From Bacteroidota bacterium (GTDB lineage Bacteria; Bacteroidota; Bacteroidia; Bacteroidales; UBA10428): a stretch of 6,710 nt of DNA. A model generated the notes under the pieces. The model did not search any database. It was not told where the DNA came from and saw nothing but the letters and a program-made list of their open reading frames with translations. Below are positions 1-6,065 of this stretch, piece after piece. Every line of letters starts with the position of its first letter. The stretch's first letter is position 1. Made by a program: the position numbers and the translations under genes. Where the stretch lies: NCBI GenBank assembly GCA_024640925.1, contig JAHEEB010000235.1, positions 1 through 6,710 on the forward strand, given 5' to 3'.

Positions 1-1059
1 GATCGAATCACTATATATAATAATCCCCAGGTGAAATTTGGTGATGATGTGGATTTTACCATATCTCTTTGGTTTAAAACAAGATATTCATCTGGCCAAG
101 AAAACGTTATCGATAAACAATTTGCTGGTTATGGGAACGGTTATTATATTTCAGTAAACAATGTTGATCCCGGATATTGTACAAAACAGGGACATGTTAT
201 GTTCTATGTCGGTGGAAGCGATGCATGCTCTGACGATATTGTGAATACTGATAACTGGACATTTATAACGGGAGTATATAACCACACGAATCAGAATATA
301 AAAATATACATTAATGGAAAGCTTCAGTCTGATTATTCTGTTGGTGGCGGAAATATAGGCACGGAGCAGGATTTACTTATTGGGTGTGGTCCGACTTTAG
401 ACGCCCCAAGCGGTTATTATTACTTTCAGGGTAGTATCGATGATATTTACATGTCTAACCGGGTTTTAAGCCAGGAAGAAATCGAATGTTTATATCACTT
501 AAGTTGCGCTATTCCTGCCCCTCAAGCTAGTAGAATAAAAGGACAAGCTACTGTATGTGCCGGTAATGAAAACCTAAGTTACACCGTACAACTGGCAGAT
601 AATATTTCAGTTTATTATTGGAACTATTCGGGAAAAGGTGTTACCCTATCCGGTAACTCAAATACAATAAGCCTTGATTATACAAATAATGCAACCAGTG
701 GTTATCTAAGAGTAGTTGGCATTATAGAAGGTTCGGACAAAGTTGATACAGCTAATCTTTTTATTACTGTAAATCCATGCGACTCGGTATTAGAATATGA
801 AATTAATATCCCAAATACTTTTACTCCGAACGGAGATGGTATTAATGAGTTTTTTTATATTCAGGATCTGCCTGCCAGTTCAAAGCTGATAATTTTCAAC
901 CGGCTAGGTAAAGCGGTTTATGCAACCAATGATTACCAGAACGACTGGGAAGGTAAAGATAATAAAGGTAATATACTGACTACGGATACTTACTGGTACA
1001 TCCTTTCTTTGCCTGGTTACTCAAAGGAATTTAAAGGTTATATTTACATAAAAAGATAA
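1..1059 (+). CDS. Surface/secreted LamG-like protein with T9SS type B (CHU_C) C-terminal domain, 5'-truncated
   Basis: The reading frame is open from base 1, so the N-terminus and any signal peptide lie upstream; the GTG at 31 is an internal valine, not a start. The 352 visible residues show three parts. Residues ~1-167 resemble a LamG/concanavalin-A-like jelly roll (FTISLWFKT, then NWTFITGVYN, IKIYINGKL and FQGSIDDIYMSNRVLSQEEI, the usual end of this fold). Residues ~170-262 look like a PKD-like/Ig-like beta domain (starts after ATVCAGNENLSYTV). The last ~87 residues are a gliding-motility-associated C-terminal domain (NIPNTFTPNGDGINEFF, LIIFNRLGKAVY, DWEGKDNKG, TYWYILSL, FKGYIYIKR). In this family that domain directs export through the T9SS and attachment to the cell surface. 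LamG domains often bind glycans or proteins, but the ligand here is unknown. The missing N-terminal part could carry an enzyme or adhesin. The next gene follows on the same strand after 73 bp. Confidence 0.93.
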   Translation, partial: DRITIYNNPQVKFGDDVDFTISLWFKTRYSSGQENVIDKQFAGYGNGYYISVNNVDPGYCTKQGHVMFYVGGSDACSDDIVNTDNWTFITGVYNHTNQNIKIYINGKLQSDYSVGGGNIGTEQDLLIGCGPTLDAPSGYYYFQGSIDDIYMSNRVLSQEEIECLYHLSCAIPAPQASRIKGQATVCAGNENLSYTVQLADNISVYYWNYSGKGVTLSGNSNTISLDYTNNATSGYLRVVGIIEGSDKVDTANLFITVNPCDSVLEYEINIPNTFTPNGDGINEFFYIQDLPASSKLIIFNRLGKAVYATNDYQNDWEGKDNKGNILTTDTYWYILSLPGYSKEFKGYIYIKR

Positions 1060-1132
1060 AATCTTCCAATACGCTTGTAAGCACACAAAATAAAATATAG
1101 TTTTATATTGATATTTAATTTGCTTCGATACA

Positions 1133-2137
1133 ATGAAACGTTTCCTGGAAATTGCAGCCGCCATTCTTTTGTTACTTTTGGGACTGGATGTATTTATAGT
1201 TAGGTTATTTGAGAATAGTCTTGGATCCATTCCTCTTTTCGGCAATGGATTGTTGAGTGATGGTTTTTGGATGTCCCCTGAAATGGGCTCTTATCGACGA
1301 TTTATCCTCATAAGCAATTTAATTCGATTGCTATTTAGTCTCACGCTAGTAATCCTATTAATATTGAATAAAAGAGAGAAATTAAAGCTTATTATTTTAT
1401 CCATACTAAGCCTATTTTACGAATACCTTTTTGTCTACTTTAAAATATGGAGTAGCTATCCCGCTATTTCTCTCCAGTATTTTTATGAATTCATTATTTC
1501 AGTTGTCTTAACGTTGATGTTTATCTTCTATTTCAGGAATAACAGGGAATATATACGTAGTTTGTATTTAAAGTCTTTCTGTCTGGTTAGTTTTCTGCTC
1601 TTGGTCTTATTTGCTGTATTTATAGGGTTTACCAAAATGGCAAAACACCGGATTGATGATGAAAAGGTACAAGACATAATGAAAAGCAAGTTCGATACTG
1701 CAAATATATATTCCACGCACGTTATGATACAGGATCCAGATTATTATTTACTTACAAAAAGGGCATTAAAAAATTATTCCGATATTTTTTCAATAGGTGA
1801 TAGATTATATATGATGGCTCAGCTGGATAATAACAAAGATTTTCAGTGGAACTCTGAGATATTGTCAGGATCTGCCATTCTTTTAACGAACAAAGAAATA
1901 TATGACACCATTTCATCATACAGTCCAAAGGATTTCTGGGAAGCTTTCCATAGAAAATATAAAACAAATCTGTCATTCCTGACAAAGCCTTTGTTTTCTT
2001 TGTCGGGCAACTATGCCATTATAGAGTATTCCTATTTCTGTGGTTCCCTGTGCGGGTGGGGAGGAATATTAATATTAAAGAAAGAAAGGAACAAATGGAT
2101 AGTTATAAAAACAGGAATTGAAAGCTGGATTAGTTAG
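1133..2137 (+). CDS. Hypothetical five-helix membrane protein with a soluble CGxxCGW-containing C-terminal domain
   Basis: 334 residues. Hydrophobic segments at about 4-26, 56-78, 84-106, 114-134 and 149-168 predict five membrane helices. They are followed by a ~165-residue soluble domain whose side of the membrane I cannot fix with certainty. The C-terminal ~70 residues (DFWEAFHRKY, then YFCGSLCGWGGILILKKERNKW, ending GIESWIS) resemble a pattern I associate with small uncharacterised Bacteroidota proteins: FWxxFyxKY, a hydrophobic strand, CGxxCGxG, then a ...LLEKKxGKWkIV.. strand pair. The two cysteines (C303 and C307) could form a disulfide or bind metal; neither is shown. No catalytic motif is recognised. 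The ATG start at 1133 gives a membrane segment immediately; no Shine-Dalgarno is evident, which is normal for this phylum. It may be co-transcribed with the upstream surface protein, but the 73-bp gap and lack of a functional link make that weak. Confidence 0.82.
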   Translation: MKRFLEIAAAILLLLLGLDVFIVRLFENSLGSIPLFGNGLLSDGFWMSPEMGSYRRFILISNLIRLLFSLTLVILLILNKREKLKLIILSILSLFYEYLFVYFKIWSSYPAISLQYFYEFIISVVLTLMFIFYFRNNREYIRSLYLKSFCLVSFLLLVLFAVFIGFTKMAKHRIDDEKVQDIMKSKFDTANIYSTHVMIQDPDYYLLTKRALKNYSDIFSIGDRLYMMAQLDNNKDFQWNSEILSGSAILLTNKEIYDTISSYSPKDFWEAFHRKYKTNLSFLTKPLFSLSGNYAIIEYSYFCGSLCGWGGILILKKERNKWIVIKTGIESWIS

Positions 2138-2319
2138 TTCGCTATTTGGACGCTTTCTGCAATTTTACTGTTTGATTGTATAACCCTTGTTTATAGAATC
2201 CCAAAAAATTCCTGGTACACATCCACAATTTGGACAATTTCTTAAATCCGTTATAGAAATATATTAAATAGTTGCCACTTGAAAAGCAACGTTTTATCTC
2301 ATAAAAACATCTTAATTAT

Positions 2320-2324
2320 AAAGG
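2320..2324 (+). promoter_or_regulatory. Probable ribosome binding site fixing the start at 2333
   Basis: AAAGG lies 8 bases before the ATG at 2333. It supports that ATG over the in-frame TTG at 2279, which would put an 18-residue polar extension ahead of an otherwise standard signal peptide. Confidence 0.5.
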
Positions 2325-2332
2325 TTATTGAT

Positions 2333-3970
2333 ATGAAAATTAAACTCTTTTTTCTGATTTTCGGGTTTTTATTTCTGTTCTCAATCTCTGGATTTTCGCA
2401 GAGTCTTTCTTTAATACCTAACCCCGAAGGATTATATCCCTTTTTCGATCAACCAATTATATACAAGAATAGTTTATATACTGGTTATGTTAGTCCTAAT
2501 CGTAAATATTACCTGGTAAAATTCGATGGGACTAATTTTACTGTCTTTCAGAACAGGGACAGTGCTGATTTAGGTTTTTGGGGTCATTTTTGTATATTCA
2601 ATGACACACTCTATTTTACCTACATAAAGAAAAAGTATACCGGACAAATTGCTAAATTCGATGGTAATACTTTTACTTTATACCCAAATCCCGATACATC
2701 AAAATATGGTTTTATAATGCCTGCTGTCAGAGGTCCTGAAAATTTATATTGGCCATATCACAACAAATATAATCACTCACAGCTGGCTTTTTTAAAGGGT
2801 AATAAAATTACTCTACTTGATAATCCTGATTCTGCGACAAACGTCTCGGGTTATATGGGAAATATGTTTAAAAATGAGCTATATCTTTTATGTTTACAGG
2901 GAGGAATAAGTCATTTGGCGAAGCTTACAGGTGATAAATATTATATTTTCGATAATCCAAGTAGTGACAACGTTAGGATGGGCCAAAAGATAAATTTTAA
3001 CAATCATTTATATGTGATATATACTAATAATAAATATCGTACGCAATTAGCAGAGGTAGACGATTCGATCTTAACCTTGATTCCTAATCCAGATACATCT
3101 GATCCCGGATTATGCGACTCAGCAATAGCATTTAAAAATAATCTTTATTGGTCTTATCGGACAAAAAATTCTATCTGCCAGCTTATTCGGTTTGATGGTA
3201 ATAATTATACATTAATTAATAATCCTGACACAAATGGTTATATGGTTTACCAATGGCCAAAGCCAATTGTATTTAAAGATCACTTGTATTGGAAATATGG
3301 ACAGAAAAAATATGGTGAAAGTAATATTGTAAAATATGACGGACAGAAATTCACATTTTTACAAAATCCTTTTAGCGGAGGAGGAGAGATATTTGATAAA
3401 CCCATTGAATACAGGGACAGTTTGTATTACAAATACAATAATTATTTAGTAAGATGTGAAGATACTTCTCTGACACTTATAGGGAACCCTGATGATACAG
3501 TTTTGAGAGATGGATTTTATGGATACTATGGAAATTCCATTGTATATAACGACACAATGTATTCTAGCTATATAACGATGAACAATGGTGCTCAAATGGT
3601 AAGGTACCCATCGGCAGTTAATAAGACTTATACTATTAAGTTTATTAAATTAAACTGGTTAGAATCAGAATATAAACAAAAAATATCAGAAGAGCCCCTT
3701 TCTAATATTGATCCAACGGTTGAAGAGGAGACTGAACCGATTAAAGTATTTCCCAATCCGGCAAAGGGGACAGTTCAGATAACAGGAAAGGAAGATGGTA
3801 TTATACAATCTGTTGAAGTATTTGATCTTGTTGGTAAGATGATTTATTATGAACAAGTTGATGGTAAGGCAATATCTGTTGATCTAAGTTATGAGGCGAA
3901 CGGGATTTATTTTATTCATGTAACTACAAACTATGGCATGGAAATCAAAAAGCTTATGATTTTAATGTAA
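2333..3970 (+). CDS. Secreted protein with nine ~45-residue repeats and a T9SS type A sorting domain
   Basis: 545 residues from the ATG at 2333. Residues 1-23 form a Sec signal peptide (MKIK, a hydrophobic FLIFGFLFLF core, then SISGFSQ as the probable cleavage region). Residues ~25-427 hold nine degenerate repeats starting near 25, 70, 115, 160, 204, 248, 293, 341 and 381. Each reads roughly TLxxNPDTSxxGF, a strand ending in FKNxLYWxY, a K/Y-rich turn, then QLxKFDGNxF. About four short strands per repeat suggest a beta-propeller or similar solenoid; that fold is inference. A linker rich in acidic residues (~450-468) leads to a Por-secretion/T9SS type A tail (~468-545: IKVFPNPAKGTVQIT, VEVFDLVGKMIY, ANGIYFIHV, KKLMIL), which is normally cleaved after export. 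No catalytic residues are recognised, so a binding or structural role is as likely as an enzymatic one. It converges on the next gene with only 12 bp between the stop codons and no clear terminator. Confidence 0.9.
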   Translation: MKIKLFFLIFGFLFLFSISGFSQSLSLIPNPEGLYPFFDQPIIYKNSLYTGYVSPNRKYYLVKFDGTNFTVFQNRDSADLGFWGHFCIFNDTLYFTYIKKKYTGQIAKFDGNTFTLYPNPDTSKYGFIMPAVRGPENLYWPYHNKYNHSQLAFLKGNKITLLDNPDSATNVSGYMGNMFKNELYLLCLQGGISHLAKLTGDKYYIFDNPSSDNVRMGQKINFNNHLYVIYTNNKYRTQLAEVDDSILTLIPNPDTSDPGLCDSAIAFKNNLYWSYRTKNSICQLIRFDGNNYTLINNPDTNGYMVYQWPKPIVFKDHLYWKYGQKKYGESNIVKYDGQKFTFLQNPFSGGGEIFDKPIEYRDSLYYKYNNYLVRCEDTSLTLIGNPDDTVLRDGFYGYYGNSIVYNDTMYSSYITMNNGAQMVRYPSAVNKTYTIKFIKLNWLESEYKQKISEEPLSNIDPTVEEETEPIKVFPNPAKGTVQITGKEDGIIQSVEVFDLVGKMIYYEQVDGKAISVDLSYEANGIYFIHVTTNYGMEIKKLMILM

Positions 3971-3982
3971 TTGTGCTCTACA

Positions 3983-4858
3983 TCAATAATCAACCGTTAC
4001 TCCAGCATCTGTAAGTTTCTTTATTTGTGATGCGTTTACCTGGGTATCAGTTAAATTGACATACTCAAGATCTTCAAGTTCTAAGAGCGGCGTGATATCA
4101 TTGATTTTATTGTTCGACAAATTAACACTTTTTAATTTCAATAAATTACTTAATGAATCAATGTACCCGATTTTATTGTCTGAAAGATTCAGTTCTTCGA
4201 GTTCAGAAAGGCTTTCAAGAAGCGAAAGATCAAAAATCTGGTTGTTGGACAAGTCAATTGATTTAGCGTGAATGCAAAATTGAACCCCATCCAAATCGTT
4301 AATGTAAGATGAGGATAGCTCGTACTCATCGCAATCTTCTAAATAAATGGATGGATATTCAATATCAGTATGTCCGTATTCCCTTATTTTTATTGCATCA
4401 TAAAAAGTATACCCTTTTATTTTTGACTCGGAATTTTTTGTTTTTACAGAATCATAAATTATACTGAACCCTTCGGCGTTTACGTCCCATTCATATACAG
4501 GCGAATAATCGATGTCCTCATAACTATCTAGCGATGCAGCTATTTCATCAATTCGTTCTAACTGCAAAATATGAGAATATCCCAGCAATCCATCAAAATT
4601 GTTTTGCTCCAGGAGTTTATTCATCTCATTGATATGATGGCTGGCTCTATCCGGATGATACAACATCATTAATTTGGAGAATCCTTTGCCGTTGCTTTGT
4701 ACCTCAAGGAAAATATAGTTGCTGATGATTTCCGATATTTTTTTGAGTATCGTATATTGTTTATTCTTGTATAAATTTATCAGTGTAAGCGATATCTTAT
4801 TCAGATTGCCAACCGAATAAGCTTCGGTGAGCTTTTTATGTAGTTCTGCAATGGTCAT
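3983..4858 (-). CDS. Leucine-rich-repeat protein with an N-terminal HPD (J-domain-like) motif
   Basis: 291 residues with no signal peptide or membrane segment, so probably cytoplasmic. The N-terminal ~110 residues are helical. They include GFSKLMMLYHPDRAS (59-73), which matches the end of helix II and the HPD loop of DnaJ-type J domains (compare the family pattern AYRKLALKYHPDRN). H68-P69-D70 would be the Hsp70-stimulating tripeptide. The downstream segment HINEMNKLLEQNNFDGLLGY could be helix III. The start of the canonical J domain (helix I, Y-x-x-L-G) is not obvious, so this may be a divergent J domain or a coincidence. Residues ~197-275 are SDS22/internalin-like LRRs of about 22 residues (SIDLSNNQIFDLSLL, ELNLSDNKIGYIDSL, SVNLSNNKINDITPL, YVNLTDTQV), closed by a short C-terminal cap. 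LRRs normally bind protein. ATG start; no Shine-Dalgarno. The 1.2-kb repeat region lies upstream of its promoter side. Confidence 0.88.
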   Translation of the reverse strand: MTIAELHKKLTEAYSVGNLNKISLTLINLYKNKQYTILKKISEIISNYIFLEVQSNGKGFSKLMMLYHPDRASHHINEMNKLLEQNNFDGLLGYSHILQLERIDEIAASLDSYEDIDYSPVYEWDVNAEGFSIIYDSVKTKNSESKIKGYTFYDAIKIREYGHTDIEYPSIYLEDCDEYELSSSYINDLDGVQFCIHAKSIDLSNNQIFDLSLLESLSELEELNLSDNKIGYIDSLSNLLKLKSVNLSNNKINDITPLLELEDLEYVNLTDTQVNASQIKKLTDAGVTVDY

Positions 4859-4953
4859 ATTTATGATGGTTTTATTTTAATGCCCCGAATTTCAATGTTT
4901 AAAATTATCAAATCTGGTTTATGTTTATGTATACTTTATAAAGAATAGTTAAC

Positions 4954-4986
<33 letters not shown>

Positions 4987-5081
4987 TCGGTGGTTGGTAA
5001 TTAGTTATCAGTTTTGGGTTATGTTCTCATGAACCAACCTTTTTACACAGGGTCTGCTGATTAAGTAAAGCCCAATGTATA

Positions 5082-5219
5082 GAGGGTGTCCAAAAAGTTG
5101 ATAGCCACGAAGACTCTAATACACAAAGGTATCACTAAGGTTAATGTCTTTTAAATAAGATCTTTTTGAGTCTTTGGGGCTTTGTGCCTTGGTGGCAAAT
5201 TTACTTTTTGGACAGCCTC
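5082..5219. mobile_element. MITE-like element with 17-bp terminal inverted repeats
   Basis: The left end GAGGGTGTCCAAAAAGT (5082-5098) and the right end ACTTTTTGGACAGCCTC (5203-5219) are inverted copies with one mismatch, bounding 138 bp with no coding capacity. Subterminal arms also pair imperfectly: GCCACGAAGACTC with ACACAAAGG on the left faces GAGTCTTTGGGGCTTTGTG and CCTTGGTGGC on the right, so the whole unit can fold into a long hairpin. The flanks ATGTATA (5075-5081) and ATGTTTA (5220-5226) match at 6 of 7 positions and could be a decayed target-site duplication. A GAGGCTGTCC-like end resembles termini of insertion sequences found in Bacteroidota, so this may be a non-autonomous derivative; the parent family is not determined. 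Confidence 0.65.
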
Positions 5220-5321
5220 ATGTTTATAGAAAAAGATTATTGCATGGTATTCGACCCCAGCCGGGATCGCAATCATTGTATCAGCTTTTTTCTATAAACA
5301 TTTAAACCCTCGGGGTTTAAA
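5220..5321. repeat. REP-like composite palindrome, copy 1
   Basis: A perfect 15-bp inverted repeat, ATGTTTATAGAAAAA (5220-5234) and TTTTTCTATAAACAT (5287-5301), encloses a central small hairpin CGACCC/GGGATCG (5252-5268) and an ATTGC/GCAAT pair. The right arm overlaps by one base a 9-bp perfect stem with a 3-base loop, TTTAAACCC-TCG-GGGTTTAAA (5301-5321). Bases 5220-5265 recur at 5414-5459 with one mismatch in 46. The left outer hairpin present in copy 2 is missing here, where the MITE-like element abuts. Confidence 0.75.
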
Positions 5322-5396
5322 ACCGCGAGTCCGGAACAATGAACCAGAAGGTTTCTTGCTGAAGAGAGCCCGAAGGGGAAAAAGAAAAATTAACCA

Positions 5397-5510
5397 GACC
5401 TCAGAGAGGTCATATGTTTATAGAAAAAGATTATTGCATGGTATACGACCCCAGCCGGGTCGAACCTATGGGAGTGCCATTTCCATAAACATTTAATCCC
5501 TTACGGAATT
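5397..5510. repeat. REP-like composite palindrome, copy 2 (full form)
   Basis: It starts with a perfect hairpin GACCTC-AGA-GAGGTC (5397-5411), then the arm ATGTTTATAGAAAAAG (from 5414), a central stem CGACCC-CAGCC-GGGTCG (5446-5462), and the opposing arm TTCCATAAACAT (5481-5492). It ends in an imperfect outer hairpin AATCCCTTACGGAATT (5495-5510). This shows the plan of the family: outer hairpin, inward-facing arm, central hairpin, opposite arm, outer hairpin. Confidence 0.7.
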
Positions 5511-5637
5511 GTCCCGTAGGGACAAAATATTGGTAGAATAGTTATTACCAACACAAAAAAGTCCCGTAGGGACGTAATATTGAACCGTTTAAATCAGGCT
5601 TACATTTTTTTCTACCCGTATTTAATCCCTCCGGGAT
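5511..5637. repeat. REP-like element 3, GTCCCGTAGGGAC type
   Basis: The hairpin GTCCCGTAGGGAC occurs twice in direct orientation (5511-5523 and 5561-5573), each followed by a related arm (AAAATATTGGTAGAA and GTAATATTGAACC). The right end, 5610-5637, is an inverted relative: its reverse complement matches 5511-5538 at 22 of 28 positions, with a hairpin ATCCC-TCC-GGGAT (5625-5637). The hairpin sequence differs from copies 1 and 2, but the layout (short GC hairpin joined to an A-rich arm ending TAGAA) is the same. Such elements in other bacteria are moved by REP-associated tyrosine (IS200-like) transposases; none is encoded here. Confidence 0.7.
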
Positions 5638-5736
5638 ACTGAATAAATTTCAGGACTAAAGGAATCATCTCCACACTAAAGTTCTTTATAATCTTTCAAG
5701 AGGAAATAATTTCAATAAACAAATCGTGTCGAATAA

Positions 5737-6030
5737 TTCGCAACTACTAACTGATGATTCATGATTTTTTTCAGGCTCTTCACAAACCTTATCCAATTCT
5801 TCACAAATCATTTCGTACAATACATAGCTAATTTCTGATGATTCAGCGATTCTTTCGGGCTCTTCACAAACCCTATCCGATACTTCACAAATAATGTCGA
5901 ATATTTCACAAATCCTTGCTGATAATTCACAGATTTAGTCAGACGATTCACAAACCTCTTCAGATTATTTTCAAATTCAATCGGATAATTCACAAACTCT
6001 GTTTTATGATTCACATCCCTTTTCCCGTTT
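5737..6030. repeat. 14-unit tandem array with exact 21-bp period, core TTCACAAAY
   Basis: Units start at 5737, 5758, 5779, 5800, 5821, 5842, 5863, 5884, 5905, 5926, 5947, 5968, 5989 and 6010 with no insertion or deletion. Seven have the perfect core TTCACAAA (5779, 5800, 5863, 5884, 5905, 5947, 5989); the 3' half tends toward TCNGATRA. Weaker in-phase units may continue left to 5716 (TAAACAAAT) and 5695 (TTCAAGAGG). Because 21 is a multiple of three, the minus strand reads without stops from 6035 to 5808 as a heptad pattern (xFVNYxx, RFVNRLT, GFVKYST, LFVKYRI), but only a TTG start is available and the frame is simply what the repeat allows. 21 bp equals two helical turns, so the cores lie on one DNA face. 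Confidence 0.85.
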
Positions 6031-6065
6031 AGCAATTGGTTTTATGTTTTATTCACTTGCCTTGA

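Noticed and set aside
1073..1082. GCTTGTAAGC as a terminator after the first gene
   Set aside because: The stem is only 4 bp and no T run follows.
2279..2332. TTG at 2279 as the start of the nine-repeat protein
   Set aside because: It would add 18 residues before a standard signal peptide; the ATG at 2333 has AAAGG at good spacing.
2138..2332. Bacteroidota -7/-33 promoter for the nine-repeat gene
   Set aside because: TTTG occurs at several points (for example near 2171 and 2229), but no TAnnTTTG box at the correct spacing could be found.
4056..4271. Serine-rich plus-strand frame opposite the LRR coding region
   Set aside because: It is the antisense of leucine-rich-repeat codons; the minus-strand frame has clear LRR motifs and spans 291 codons.
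5050..5070. GGTCTGCTGATTAAGTAAAG as the end of a decayed insertion sequence
   Set aside because: It resembles some insertion-sequence termini, but no inverted partner or transposase remnant is found nearby.
5737..6030. CRISPR array
   Set aside because: The unit is only 21 bp with a 9-base core, there are no unique spacers of 30-40 bp, and no cas genes are nearby.
5808..6035. Minus-strand 75-codon frame with FVN/FVK heptads as a real gene
   Set aside because: It lies wholly within the 21-bp array, begins at TTG without a ribosome binding site, and a repeat whose period is divisible by three keeps a frame open automatically. Kept as a possibility under the array finding.
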